Assembly (NCBI GenBank): GCA_004172865.1
Contig: SEBV01000006.1
Span: 310,001 to 374,000, forward strand
Length of the DNA stretch: 64,000 nt
Direction: 5' to 3'
Source of the DNA: Gammaproteobacteria bacterium
Lineage (GTDB): Bacteria; Pseudomonadota; Gammaproteobacteria; Pseudomonadales; Cellvibrionaceae
Made by a program: the position numbers and the translations under genes. The notes below the pieces were generated by a model that did no database searches, was not told where the DNA came from, and was given only the letters and a program-made list of their open reading frames with translations. Position 1 is the first letter of the stretch; every line of letters begins with the position of its first letter. Below are positions 36,423 through 45,853 of the stretch, piece by piece.

Positions 36423-37274
36423 ATGAGCGAATTGCATTTAGAAATTTCAAAAGTCGGCATAGATTTTCCAACACCCAAAGGTACTTTTTGTGCGCTGCAA
36501 GATGTAAATTTAAAAATCAACAAAGGTGAATTCGTAACCCTGATTGGTCACTCAGGCTGCGGTAAATCTACAGTACTTAATATTGTTGCGGGCCTCTATC
36601 AAGCAACAGCTGGCGGCGTGGTGCTCAATGGTCGCGAAGTTAACGAACCCGGCCCCGAGCGCGCGGTAGTATTTCAAAATCATTCACTGCTTCCATGGCT
36701 CACCGCTTATCAAAATGTGGAGCTTGGTGTTAAACGCGTTTTTAAAGGCAAGAAAACTAAAGCGCAAATGCGCGAGTGGATTGAACACAATTTAGAGTTG
36801 GTTCATATGACTCATGCCATGCACAAACGCCCCGACGAAATTTCCGGTGGTATGAAACAACGTGTCGGAATTGCGCGCGCATTGGCGATGGAACCACAAG
36901 TTTTATTAATGGACGAACCCTTCGGAGCGCTCGACGCACTCACACGCGCGCATTTACAAGATTCATTAATGGAAATTCAAAATGCCATCGGCAATACCGT
37001 CATCATGATCACCCACGATGTCGATGAAGCGGTTTTGCTATCCGACCGCATAGTTATGATGACCAACGGCCCCGCCGCAACCGTAGGCGAAATTCTCGAT
37101 GTAAAACTCGCACGCCCACGCAATCGTCTAGAGCTAGCAGATGATATTGAATACAACAGCTATCGCACAGCGGTTTTACGATTCCTGTACGAGAAACAAA
37201 AAAAAATTGAACCCATTGCAGTAAAACGTGCGGAAAAATTAACGGGTAAAGATGGTAGTAAGCAGGTGGCTTAA
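36423..37274 (+). CDS. nrtD: Nitrate-type ABC transporter ATP-binding protein
   Basis: 283 residues. Walker A GHSGCGKST is at 42-50, the Q-loop in VFQNHSLLPW at 83-92, the signature SGGMKQR at 141-147, Walker B LLMDEP at 161-166, and the switch histidine in MITHDVDEA. It is the length of NrtD, without the extra binding domain of NrtC. It energises nitrate import with NrtB. The gene starts 53 bp after nrtB. If the binding protein is truly inactive, this permease and ATPase pair has no delivery protein of its own. Confidence 0.88.
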   Translation: MSELHLEISKVGIDFPTPKGTFCALQDVNLKINKGEFVTLIGHSGCGKSTVLNIVAGLYQATAGGVVLNGREVNEPGPERAVVFQNHSLLPWLTAYQNVELGVKRVFKGKKTKAQMREWIEHNLELVHMTHAMHKRPDEISGGMKQRVGIARALAMEPQVLLMDEPFGALDALTRAHLQDSLMEIQNAIGNTVIMITHDVDEAVLLSDRIVMMTNGPAATVGEILDVKLARPRNRLELADDIEYNSYRTAVLRFLYEKQKKIEPIAVKRAEKLTGKDGSKQVA

Positions 37275-37402
37275 TTAAAAAATTCAATAAGTATTTAACC
37301 AACAGGAATTATTTAACTGGAAAAGGAATTTTCCTTTAAGCGTCGGTATTTAATTAGAGTCTTCAAAATCCATTTCAAAAATTGGCATGTATAAATTATC
37401 TA

Positions 37403-37834
37403 TCATGTATTTTCATCACCGCCATTTATAAACGAAAAAGCCTCAATATCATCACGCTTTAACCAACCACGATTTTTCCAGTAAACCTTAGCAGCCTCAT
37501 TTTCACATAAAACATGAATATGAGATTTCACTATACCTTCCACTTTTAAGGCAGATAAACAAAGAGTTAACAATTTGGTGGCTATACCCATTTTACGATG
37601 GCTAACAGCAACGGCTAAATGCTGAAGATAACCACGCTTACCATCGTGCCCTGCCATAATAGTGCCGACCACCATACCGTCAAATTCTGCAACAAAACTG
37701 AGGCCGGGATTTCGTTGTAAATATTTATCAATACCTTCTCTGGAGTCGGCATCACGCAATTTTATTCCCTGTGCATTTTGCCACAGTGAAATAATCGCAT
37801 CGTAATCGCTTTGCTTCATCACACGAAAATTCAT
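37403..37834 (-). CDS. GNAT family N-acetyltransferase
   Basis: 143 residues from the ATG at 37834, with GGA eight bases upstream; a TTG 12 bp earlier is less likely. The acetyl-CoA motif A is LQHLAVAVSHRKMGIATKLL, with the pyrophosphate loop HRKMGIA, and the C-terminal NEAAKVYWKNRGW is the usual motif B. It transfers acetyl groups to an amine that cannot be read from sequence. It is monocistronic and stands at the left of a region of foreign-looking small genes. Confidence 0.85.
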   Translation of the reverse strand: MNFRVMKQSDYDAIISLWQNAQGIKLRDADSREGIDKYLQRNPGLSFVAEFDGMVVGTIMAGHDGKRGYLQHLAVAVSHRKMGIATKLLTLCLSALKVEGIVKSHIHVLCENEAAKVYWKNRGWLKRDDIEAFSFINGGDENT

Positions 37835-38062
37835 AAATACGTCCAAAAATTAAAGAACTTTAATTAGCATCTGAATAACTATGAAGTGTTTAATAATACA
37901 CAGTATTTCATATTATCTTTAATCAAATATTTTCAAATTTTATTTAACTTATCTAACCACTTTATATTAATAAAGACCTTGAAGCTGCTAATATCACGCA
38001 CATGCGAGGCACCGCTCTACTATTTTTATACGCTGCAACTTAGCTCAACAATCGAGAAAGCA

Positions 38063-38878
38063 ATGACCGGATTTTCAATTTCCTGGCTGGATTTACGCGA
38101 ACCCGCCGATGTAAAAGCGCGCTCCAAATTATTAGCTCAAGAAGCAATAGTATGGCTAGAAAATAATAGCAATGGCTTCGACAATATTTTGGTAGATCTA
38201 GGCTCAGGCACAGGGTCAACTTTGCGCACGTTAACAACATTGGGCGCGCGCAATATAATTTGGCGGCTGGTAGACAATGACGGACAGCTACTCGATGAAG
38301 CTTTAAAGCGTCACAGTAAGCACCTATTAATTGAAGCTTATCAAGCCGATCTAACTCTCATAGAAGAACTGCCATTCGGCGGTGCTAAATTAGTAACTGC
38401 ATCGGCTTTATTTGATTTGGTATCACGTGAATTTTTGGATAGCTTGCTCGAAACTTTGTCATCACAAAAGACCGCACTCTACGCTGCGCTTAACTACGAC
38501 GGAAATATTGAATGGACACCCTCGCATCCACTCGACGCAGCAGTACTTAAGGCATTCAATCAGGATCAACGTAAAGACAAAGGATTCGGCAAAGCACTCG
38601 GGCCAGATGCAACAGAATACCTGCAACAGATTTTAGAAAGCAAAAATTACAAAATTTCTACAGCATCAAGTCCTTGGCAACTCAATGCAACAAATTATGA
38701 GCTAGTGAGTGAGCTGATTGAAGGAATTGTAGGTGCTGTTGAAAATGATTATGGATTAATTGCAAGTGACTTAACCGCATGGAAAGAATTTCGCATTGCT
38801 CATGCAAGCAGCGGAACATGTAACCTGGGACATCTGGATTTATTGGCGCTACCGTTGCAGCCAAAAATTCTATTATGA
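38063..38878 (+). CDS. Class I SAM-dependent methyltransferase
   Basis: 271 residues from the ATG at 38063. The longer frame from 37886 adds 59 hydrophobic residues that do not resemble a signal and is probably non-coding. Motif I is ILVDLGSGTGSTLRTL, followed by the acidic WRLVDNDGQLLDEAL. The middle PFGGAKLVTASALFDLVSREFLDSLL and a YAALNYDGNIEW strand fit the fold. The substrate is unknown. The last 100 residues contain no recognisable extra domain. Confidence 0.78.
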   Translation: MTGFSISWLDLREPADVKARSKLLAQEAIVWLENNSNGFDNILVDLGSGTGSTLRTLTTLGARNIIWRLVDNDGQLLDEALKRHSKHLLIEAYQADLTLIEELPFGGAKLVTASALFDLVSREFLDSLLETLSSQKTALYAALNYDGNIEWTPSHPLDAAVLKAFNQDQRKDKGFGKALGPDATEYLQQILESKNYKISTASSPWQLNATNYELVSELIEGIVGAVENDYGLIASDLTAWKEFRIAHASSGTCNLGHLDLLALPLQPKILL

Positions 38879-38939
38879 TTTTTATAATCCATCTATTTTA
38901 AATTTCAAAAAGATTAAAAAGATGGCACTGCAATTTTTA

Positions 38940-39323
38940 TTAGACACTCAGCACGGATGCTGGAAGCAAACAAACTTCCATAGCATGTATCAAATCATTC
39001 TTGATAGTAAACAGATGACCAACGTGCTCATCCACAAGTACAAAGCCCGACAAATCACGTACCACTTGATGTACATCAACTAAAACCTGTGAATTGTTTT
39101 GAGGATAAAACGCAGTAGGCTCAACATGCGGATTAATCTCACTCCACTGCTCACTCCAATACGCACGTATTTCGTCACGCCCAAGAGCAAAGCCTCCCTT
39201 AAAAGCTTTAGGCCAAGTTACATCACCTGTCATGAGCGCAAGCGCAGCATCAATATCACGGGCGTTAAAAGCTGTGTAAGCCGCACTTAGTAACTGATTA
39301 TCTTGAGTGATCTGGCTTGTCAT
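38940..39323 (-). CDS. Nuclear transport factor 2 / SnoaL-like protein
   Basis: 127 residues from the ATG at 39323 (AGG about nine bases upstream); the longer frame runs back across an attC-like site and is not used. The sequence LLSAAYTAFNARDIDAALALMTGDVTWPKAFKGGFALGRDEIRAYWSEQW is a textbook NTF2-like cone fold, and FYPQNNSQVLVDVHQVVRDLSG completes it. The family includes isomerases, hydrolases and ligand-binding proteins; nothing indicates which. Proteins of this fold are frequent in integron gene cassettes, and this gene lies in cassette orientation relative to an attC-like site (39401-39471) and a recombinase remnant (39798-39884). Confidence 0.8.
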   Translation of the reverse strand: MTSQITQDNQLLSAAYTAFNARDIDAALALMTGDVTWPKAFKGGFALGRDEIRAYWSEQWSEINPHVEPTAFYPQNNSQVLVDVHQVVRDLSGFVLVDEHVGHLFTIKNDLIHAMEVCLLPASVLSV

Positions 39324-39400
39324 ATAAGTAACCTGAAAATGTGAAATTGGATTTATCCATTCTAAATAGCTAGATGCCGCGAATTTAACAATTTGAGAGC

Positions 39401-39471
39401 GCCTAGCTGAAGCCGCGACGTAGAAACTGTCCAGCAACTGAAGGTTGCGCTGCTTGAGTGAATTGTTAGCA
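39401..39471 (-). repeat. attC-like recombination site (degenerate)
   Basis: Read on the minus strand: TGCTAAC, then AATTCACTCAAGC, which closely matches the left half of the aadA attC (CTAACAATTCGTTCAAGC). A central small hairpin GCAAC/GTTGC follows, then a complementary arm GCGGCTTCA, then GCTAGGC, one mismatch from the GTTRRRY core. The two inner arms pair at 8 of 10 positions. Length is about 71 bp, within the attC range. Core mismatches suggest it is no longer active. Confidence 0.45.
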
Positions 39472-39797
39472 ATTTATTTCTTTAACTCAATTTTTACAAT
39501 TGTATTTTCAATGTGAAAAACTCTTGCCTCAACGCCTTCGTGTATTGGCCACCTATGATATCTGGCTTAAAGAAACTGTATGTGAAAAGCACTTATTTCC
39601 AATACAAAACCATTCAGATGAATGAACGGTTAAGTCGCCGTGAACTAAGTTAGAAACGACACTTCGACAAGTTAACGGTTTATTAGACAATGCCAACTAT
39701 ATAACCCACAGAATTTTATTCCAACTAATTTATAGTATCGCTGTATGAATGCTTGAAAAGGAAATATTTGAAATGAGGTTATTGCTTTAAAAAATAA

Positions 39798-39884
39798 TTA
39801 GGTCATACCGACATACGTACGACTGAAATTTATCTACATGTTCTTGACGAACTTGGCGATAAAGTTAAAAGCCCGTTAGACTAA
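39798..39884 (+). pseudogene. C-terminal remnant of an integron-type tyrosine recombinase
   Basis: Twenty-eight codons and a stop read LGHTDIRTTEIYLHVL followed by DELGDKVKSPLD. LGH is the third catalytic motif and the Y of EIYLH is the nucleophilic tyrosine of tyrosine recombinases. The ending K/R-V-K/R-SPLD is that of integron integrases and related XerC/D-like enzymes. A stop codon stands immediately in front, and no other part of the protein was found upstream. The rest of the gap 39472-39932 shows no gene. Confidence 0.75.
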
Positions 39885-39932
39885 CCAGATTTTAATGCTG
39901 CAATTAATCTAGTATCGAATTTCAGGATTCTT

Positions 39933-40262
39933 ATGATTAAAACGTTTCTGCTTTTTATTCTCACCGCGCTTGCTGAAATAGTGGGCTGCTTTTTGCCATA
40001 TCTCTGGTTGCGCAAAGATGGTTCGGTTTGGTTGTTGGTTCCGGCGGCCTTAAGTATCGCGGTTTTTGTTTGGCTTTTGACATTGCACCCCGCGGCGAGT
40101 GGGCGGGTATATGCAGCTTATGGTGGTGTGTACGTGGTTACTGCGTTGGCGTGGCTGTATTTTGTGGATGGAGTAAAGTTATCGGTCTATGACCTTGTGG
40201 GTGCTGGCATTGCGCTACTGGGTATGGCTATTATTGTGGCAGGTTGGCGAGTGCAATCTTGA
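39933..40262 (+). CDS. ynfA: YnfA family (UPF0060) membrane protein
   Basis: 109 residues with four membrane helices. [17 protein letters not shown] and [18 protein letters not shown] are hallmark YnfA sequences. The family is related in topology to small multidrug resistance proteins, but its physiological role is not clear. It starts 48 bp after the recombinase remnant and may have arrived with it, or simply be the original neighbour. Confidence 0.92.
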   Translation: MIKTFLLFILTALAEIVGCFLPYLWLRKDGSVWLLVPAALSIAVFVWLLTLHPAASGRVYAAYGGVYVVTALAWLYFVDGVKLSVYDLVGAGIALLGMAIIVAGWRVQS

Positions 40263-40329
40263 ATCGCGGTAACAGAAATTTGTTCGTATGCACACAATAT
40301 AAATGATTGCCGATTGACGACAAAAAATC

Positions 40330-41271
40330 TTATTGCGGGATTAAACTTTCCAGACCTTGTTCGTGTAAATAGTTGTGAATTTTTTCTTCATCTTTTTTCG
40401 ATGCAACGGGTGACCAATCGCGAATGTTATCCGGCATGCCTGTAATATAGGGCATATAGCTCACAGCCGAAAAGCCCGATATGAAATAGGGATTCATAAC
40501 GGGATCGGTAAATACTTTTTCAGGCGAAACAAACGTAAAACCCCTCGCATTCAACGCATCTATAACGCCGACGATACAATAAGCGGCCAAATCATTCTCA
40601 TGTAGTAACAACACTTGTCGTGGGCTAAAACCCAGCATAGCGCGAGCTTTCGCGTCATAAGCCAGAACCTCATCCACAATCATTTTTGTGTAGGATTTTT
40701 CAAGCTGACGAATATCCACAGCGCGACCACTAAGTGTGCGCACTTGATATAGATGATTCATATACTCATCGTGTACACGCGTGGTTACATAGGTTGGTAA
40801 ATAATTATGGTCAGCTAAAAAATGTTGTAGTTGCGGTAAAATTTCAGGATCGCTGCCGTCATACAAATAAGGGAAATTAACGTGCTTATGATAATTCGAG
40901 TAGGCTTCCAACGCGGCGTTGGCTTTCATAATATCGATAGGATAACCAAAACTTTTCGTGCGATGCAACATTGAATAATTGTGGCCGGCATTTACTAATA
41001 ATTGGCCGGTTTCATCATAATGCATCACCCGCTCTACAGTGTTAGGCGTTATGGTTTTAGTCTTAATGAGAAACATGGCTTGCTTTACATCGCCGCGCGC
41101 CATATTTCTGATTAGCATTTTAGTGCGCGCGGTGCCATCTAAGCTCGTGGAGCGAGCTAAGGTATCATCAAAAGCCAGAACAATTTCCTGCGCATAACTA
41201 TTTATTGAAAATACACTGGCTAGCGCCAGAAGAACAAAATAATAATTATTGCAAAGCTTGAAGATACGCAT
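40330..41271 (-). CDS. Secreted polysaccharide deacetylase family protein
   Basis: 313 residues from the ATG at 41271, which places a clean signal peptide (YYFVLLALASVFSINSYAQ) at the N-terminus. The NodB-like metal site begins with IVLAFDDT, which supplies DD. The second motif reads AGHNYSMLHR, with two histidines but more spacing than the usual H(S/T)xxH, so metal binding is plausible but atypical. VLLLHENDLAA provides the late histidine-containing strand. It would remove acetyl groups from a sugar polymer or oligomer in the periplasm. It follows the GH2 gene by 45 bp, so the two are probably co-transcribed. Confidence 0.75.
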   Translation of the reverse strand: MRIFKLCNNYYFVLLALASVFSINSYAQEIVLAFDDTLARSTSLDGTARTKMLIRNMARGDVKQAMFLIKTKTITPNTVERVMHYDETGQLLVNAGHNYSMLHRTKSFGYPIDIMKANAALEAYSNYHKHVNFPYLYDGSDPEILPQLQHFLADHNYLPTYVTTRVHDEYMNHLYQVRTLSGRAVDIRQLEKSYTKMIVDEVLAYDAKARAMLGFSPRQVLLLHENDLAAYCIVGVIDALNARGFTFVSPEKVFTDPVMNPYFISGFSAVSYMPYITGMPDNIRDWSPVASKKDEEKIHNYLHEQGLESLIPQ

Positions 41272-41316
41272 ATTTCTCTCAGAATTTTTTCGAACGCCGA
41301 GCAATTATTTGCTCGT

Positions 41317-43158
41317 TCAATCTACGGTTTTCTTCACATAGTAATCGTGAAGGATATACCAGGATTTTTTCTTGATGCCCTTGTCAGAAATTAAACCTTT
41401 ACGATTCCAAAAATCTTGCACTGTAGGTAATGGACGACGTGGCGACCGGAAATCTTTTAAAATCCATGGCGACATTCCGCGTAAAAACGTCATGCTGTCA
41501 ATCATTAATAGATTATTGACGTAAACATCAGCCTGATATTCTTCAGTCCAACGTTGCGCTTTATCGCCATGCATACCTTGCAGTGCATCAGCTCCAAATT
41601 CGCTCATAATCACCGGCTTACGATACTTTGAAGCCCACTTCAAACTGGCGCAGCTCGCGGGCGTTCCCGCATACCAACCGCAGTAACTATTTACACCTAT
41701 AACATCCACAACGGACGACAAGGGGTCATCAATAACTTTAGTCCCATTATCATCACTTTGCGTATCTAATGCGGCAGTAATTAATCTTGTTGGGTCTAAC
41801 TCACGTGCTTTTTGTGCTAACTGTGCGATAAATTTTAAACGTGGTGTTGAGCTTGGAGTTTCGTTAGCCATTGACCACATTACAATAGATGCACGGTTTT
41901 TATCACGCGAAATCATTTCTTCGAGTTGCGATTCAGCTTTAGTGTAGACCGCTGGATTATTAAACAGCACCGTCCAGTAAACCGGAATTTCTGACCACAC
42001 CATAAGGCCCATTTGGTCAGCTAGGCGCACCATAGTTTCATTGTGAGGATAGTGGGCAAGCCTTACAAAATTACAGCCGAGTTCTTTTGCCCAGGTAAGT
42101 AAAATGCGCGCATCTTCCTCGCTCCATGCACGACCAGGATGCAAAGGTGATTCTTCATGAATACTAATGCCGCGCAAGAAAACTGATTTACCGTTTAATA
42201 AAATATTTTCGCCCTGCACTTGAATGGTTCTAAAACCAATCTTGTCATGCACAACGTCTTGTTGAAATTGAATGTCGACTGCATAAAGCTTGGGTGCTTC
42301 TGGCGTCCATAAGATAGGTTTAGCTGCGATTTCAAATTTCGCTTCACCATTTTTATTAAGGCTAAGTTTTTGTGAAATATTTAATTCTGGAATGCGGACA
42401 TCAACTTTTTGTGTGTCAATATTATCTTTGTTGAAATTATCAACTTTTACCCAGCCCTCAAGTACACCGTCTTCGGTTTTACTAAGCTGTACAAAATAAT
42501 CCTGAATGTAGGTATTGGGATATTGCAGCACTTTTACTGAACGTGTGATGCCGCCGTAATTCCACCAATCTGTATTTACAGTCGGAATTTGATCGCGCTC
42601 GCGATGATTATCAACTTTAACTACGAGCGAATTAACGCCGGTTTTAACTAAACTGGTAATGTTAAATTGAAAAGGTGTAAAACCACCTTCATGGGTGTCC
42701 ACTTTTTTACCGTTAACATAAACAGTGGCGTGATAATTAACAGCACCAAAATAAATTGCATATTGCTGATCAGTTTTTTTGCCTATGTCGAAGTCACGGT
42801 GATACCAAATAGTGCCTTCGTATAAAAATAATTTTTCGTCCTGAGTATTCCAATCACCGGGAACATTTAATTTTGGCGAGCGCGCAAAATCGTATTCAAC
42901 CAAATCGCTAACATTCGCAGGTTTTGCATTTTTAAAATAGCCTTTATCTGATTCTTCATAGCGATGATTGTAAAACCCATTTTCGTAAGGATCTACGATG
43001 GTGTCCCAACGCCCATCCAATAAAATTGTGTTGCGTGAATCCGGGTTTTGAAGTGCTATATCTGCAAAGGCAGTAGTAGCAGCAATAGAAAAAATGAAAC
43101 CAAATAGACTCAAGAACAACGTCGTAAATTTAACTAAAGTGAATGTAAAGTGACGCAT
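41317..43158 (-). CDS. Glycoside hydrolase family 2 enzyme (beta-glucuronidase/galactosidase-like)
   Basis: 613 residues from the ATG at 43158, with AGGGA seven bases upstream and a signal peptide ending near ATTAFA. Domain order: sugar-binding jelly-roll (about 35-205; GTIWYHRDFD, NYHATVYVNGKKV, HEGGFTPFQF), immunoglobulin-like sandwich (about 205-305), and TIM barrel from LLNGKSVFLRGISIHEE. The acid/base glutamate is in WSMANE and the nucleophile in IMSEFGAD. HYPHNETMVRLADQMGLMVWSEIP is typical for the beta-glucuronidase group. It acts outside the cytoplasm on a beta-linked sugar; the exact sugar is not certain. A short palindrome upstream could be its operator. Confidence 0.9.
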   Translation of the reverse strand: MRHFTFTLVKFTTLFLSLFGFIFSIAATTAFADIALQNPDSRNTILLDGRWDTIVDPYENGFYNHRYEESDKGYFKNAKPANVSDLVEYDFARSPKLNVPGDWNTQDEKLFLYEGTIWYHRDFDIGKKTDQQYAIYFGAVNYHATVYVNGKKVDTHEGGFTPFQFNITSLVKTGVNSLVVKVDNHRERDQIPTVNTDWWNYGGITRSVKVLQYPNTYIQDYFVQLSKTEDGVLEGWVKVDNFNKDNIDTQKVDVRIPELNISQKLSLNKNGEAKFEIAAKPILWTPEAPKLYAVDIQFQQDVVHDKIGFRTIQVQGENILLNGKSVFLRGISIHEESPLHPGRAWSEEDARILLTWAKELGCNFVRLAHYPHNETMVRLADQMGLMVWSEIPVYWTVLFNNPAVYTKAESQLEEMISRDKNRASIVMWSMANETPSSTPRLKFIAQLAQKARELDPTRLITAALDTQSDDNGTKVIDDPLSSVVDVIGVNSYCGWYAGTPASCASLKWASKYRKPVIMSEFGADALQGMHGDKAQRWTEEYQADVYVNNLLMIDSMTFLRGMSPWILKDFRSPRRPLPTVQDFWNRKGLISDKGIKKKSWYILHDYYVKKTVD

Positions 43159-43290
43159 AACAATTCCCTGGATGATTGTTTTTAGGCAATAAAATCTTGG
43201 CAACTTTTTAGCTGGCTTAGTTAGTTGATTAGAATTGCTGGGATAAACGCGGGAATAAAATACCGAAAGGCGGGGAAATACAAATTACAT

Positions 43291-43302
43291 TTTTCGCGAA
43301 AA
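43291..43302. promoter_or_regulatory. Palindrome TTTTCGCGAAAA upstream of the GH2 gene
   Basis: A perfect 12-bp palindrome with a central CG, about 130 bp upstream of the GH2 start. Form and position would suit a LacI-type operator. Nothing else in the 355-bp gap 43159-43513 could be named. With no second copy before another gene the call is tentative. Confidence 0.35.
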
Positions 43303-43513
43303 TTGCGAACCACACCGCCGTCAGCATTCATATCCCAAGGCGAGTGATACTAACACTACTGCTGGCGAATTGCGCCTGCCAATCACACTGCCATGCTGTT
43401 CCGGCACAATTATATTTTGCTACAACAACAGTGTCACATATTTCTTGCGATAAACATTAACAGCAGTCTATTCACACGATAAGCAACAGGCACCATAGGC
43501 CTGCACAAAGCAA

Positions 43514-44737
43514 TTATTTCCCGTAAATACTACGGCGAATTTTCGATAAACCCGTTTTGATCCATTCCAGCAATTCATCTGGAAATAGTGGCTTGCAAAA
43601 ATAAAAGCCTTGGACTTGGTCTACGCCCAATTCAACCAAAATACGATAATCCTCCAGCGTTTCGACGCCTTCAGCCACCGTAATTAATTTTAAATTTTTA
43701 GCCAAATCAACGGTGCTTGCCAAAATGGTTCCCTGCTGCGGGCGAGTTGCAACTTGGTGAATAAGCGATCTGTCTATTTTGAGTTCAGTGGCAGGAACGC
43801 GTGAAAGCTGTTGTGCGTTCGCGAAGCCGGTCCCGTAATCGTCTATGGCGATATTGAAACCTTTCAAACGCAAGCGAGCGAGCGTACGTATGGCACAAGC
43901 TAGTTCGCCAAGTAATGCGTTCTCGGTTACTTCAAGCGTAACTTCGTCCGGAGGGATTCCATATTGTTTTGCGAGGTTCGAAAGCCAATCGGATAATCCG
44001 GCATCCGCTAAAGATAGCGGCGATAAATTAAATGCCAGATGAAAACGTAAACCGTATTGCTGCCAGGCTTGTTTTTGTTTAAATGCTTTTTCGAGCAGAT
44101 CACGCGTAAGCGTATCTATCAACCCGTGCCGTTCAGCGAGCGGGATAAAAATTCCCGGTGAAATATTACCTTTTTGTGGATGCTTCCAGCGCGCCAGCGC
44201 TTCCACACCGCGCAAAATTAAACCTTGTACAGTGAGCTTTGGTTGATACGCGAGTGTGATATCGCCAGCATCCAACGCATTACAAAAATCTATAACGGTG
44301 ATGTCGCTCTGTGGTACAGGTTCGGTTACTTCGCAACTTTTTAAGTCGCGCACGTAACGAAGTAAACTGGTTTCCAATAAATCGCGTTTCAAAGGTTTTT
44401 GAAAAGTGCCGAGCACATGCAAGCCATCGGCCTCTGCCATGGTGCCGACGCTTGCAATTAAAATTGGATCTTTCGCACTTAAAATAATTACGCTCTTCAC
44501 GCATTTTTCTTGAGCAATACTGCGCAGTAACTCAATGCCATCCATAATTGGCATTTCCAAATCGATTAATGCCACGTCAACTTTATGCGCTAATAAAACT
44601 TTGAGTGCATCGCGGCCGTCGGTTGCGCCGTAGACTTCGGACAATCCTAAATCGGTACACAATGCTTGTGCATGCATACGTTGCGTAACGCTATCGTCCG
44701 CAACTAAAACGCTTAATTCGCTTACCGCTGTTTTCAT
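43514..44737 (-). CDS. Response regulator with EAL cyclic di-GMP phosphodiesterase domain
   Basis: 407 residues. A receiver domain (about 7-125) has the phospho-acceptor D59 in LIDLEMPIMDG. An EAL domain (about 150-400) retains its catalytic residues: EAL at 179-181, FNLSP, EVTENALL, IAIDDYGTGFA, ELKIDRSLI and TVAEGVET. It should hydrolyse cyclic di-GMP when activated. It is the last gene of the chemosensory operon, directly abutting the cheB stop codon, so CheA is the likely phosphodonor. This links the chemosensory array to cyclic di-GMP levels. Confidence 0.92.
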   Translation of the reverse strand: MKTAVSELSVLVADDSVTQRMHAQALCTDLGLSEVYGATDGRDALKVLLAHKVDVALIDLEMPIMDGIELLRSIAQEKCVKSVIILSAKDPILIASVGTMAEADGLHVLGTFQKPLKRDLLETSLLRYVRDLKSCEVTEPVPQSDITVIDFCNALDAGDITLAYQPKLTVQGLILRGVEALARWKHPQKGNISPGIFIPLAERHGLIDTLTRDLLEKAFKQKQAWQQYGLRFHLAFNLSPLSLADAGLSDWLSNLAKQYGIPPDEVTLEVTENALLGELACAIRTLARLRLKGFNIAIDDYGTGFANAQQLSRVPATELKIDRSLIHQVATRPQQGTILASTVDLAKNLKLITVAEGVETLEDYRILVELGVDQVQGFYFCKPLFPDELLEWIKTGLSKIRRSIYGK

Positions 44738-45796
44738 CTAGCCCTCCAGCACTGCAGGTATTTTAGAGAGAGATAAAATTTCTTTTGCAGCACCCAAATT
44801 AATCGCTTCTTTAGGCATACCAAATACGATACATGAGGCTTCGTCCTGCGCAATGGTGCGCGCGCCTGCCTGTCGCATTTCCAATAGGCCGCGCGCGCCG
44901 TCATCACCCATGCCAGTCATAATAATTCCTGTAACGTTACGCCCGGCAGCTTTCGCAGCCGAACGAAATAAAACATCTACTGAAGGACAATGGCGATTCA
45001 CCGCAGGCCCACGAAATACTTTGGCAATATATTGCGCTCCTGATCGTTGTATTTCCAGATGATGTCCACCCGGTGCAATTAATACGCGCCCTGGAATTAA
45101 ACGATCACCAGTCTCAGCTTCCTTAACATCTACTTCACAAACACTGTTCAATCGTTTTGCAAAAGCTGCTGTGAATTTTTCAGGCATATGTTGCACCACT
45201 GCGATTCCAGGACAGGTGCGCGATAAATTTGTCAAAATAGTTTCCAATGCCTGTGTACCACCAGTGGAGGTACCAATTACCGTAATACGATCTGTCGTGC
45301 TGGTCATACTGACCAAATCGACATTGATATTTACGCTGGCAGTTTTGCTAACTTCTTTTTTCGCAACGGCCGCTGTTTCAACCGCACGTTTGGCTAACCG
45401 AGCAGAAGCTGCACCGCGCACGCTATTCCACAATTGTTGTTTGGTATCCAATAAAAAATCTTTTACGCCTAATTGCGGTTTGGTAAAAATATCAACCGCA
45501 CCCGCAGCAAGTGCTTGCAGGGACAATTCAGCACCCTTCTCTGCCAGAGATGAACAAATAATAACGGGCGTTGGGCGTTCACTCATTATCTGCCGTAAAA
45601 ACGTCAAGCCATCCATCCGCGGCATTTCGATGTCCAACACAATAACGTCGGGCCATTCTTGCTGCATTTTTTGCAAGGCAAAAATTGGATCAGATACTGT
45701 GGCGTACACATTAATATCCGGTGCCTCGCCCAAAATTTCGCGAAGCACCTGACGCACAACGGCTGAATCATCTACTACCAGCACTTTAATGGTCAT
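44738..45796 (-). CDS. cheB: CheB protein-glutamate methylesterase/deamidase
   Basis: 352 residues. The receiver domain has D55 in [11 protein letters not shown]. After a linker comes the catalytic domain from about residue 170 with the triad Ser in IGTSTGG, His in [17 protein letters not shown] and Asp in [12 protein letters not shown]. It removes methyl groups from the receptors encoded upstream, giving adaptation opposite to CheR. It sits between cheD and the REC-EAL gene, starting 57 bp after the cheD stop. Confidence 0.95.
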   Translation of the reverse strand: MTIKVLVVDDSAVVRQVLREILGEAPDINVYATVSDPIFALQKMQQEWPDVIVLDIEMPRMDGLTFLRQIMSERPTPVIICSSLAEKGAELSLQALAAGAVDIFTKPQLGVKDFLLDTKQQLWNSVRGAASARLAKRAVETAAVAKKEVSKTASVNINVDLVSMTSTTDRITVIGTSTGGTQALETILTNLSRTCPGIAVVQHMPEKFTAAFAKRLNSVCEVDVKEAETGDRLIPGRVLIAPGGHHLEIQRSGAQYIAKVFRGPAVNRHCPSVDVLFRSAAKAAGRNVTGIIMTGMGDDGARGLLEMRQAGARTIAQDEASCIVFGMPKEAINLGAAKEILSLSKIPAVLEG

Positions 45797-45853
45797 GGTG
45801 GAAAATTCTCAAACTAATTTATTTTTAAATAGAAATTTTCAACACAGGAAAAT

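Noticed and set aside
38879-38945. Possible second attC after the NTF2 gene (GTCTAAT on the minus strand)
   Set aside because: Only one core-like motif; no complementary arms were found.
45171-45752. 193-residue plus-strand frame
   Set aside because: Antisense shadow of cheB.
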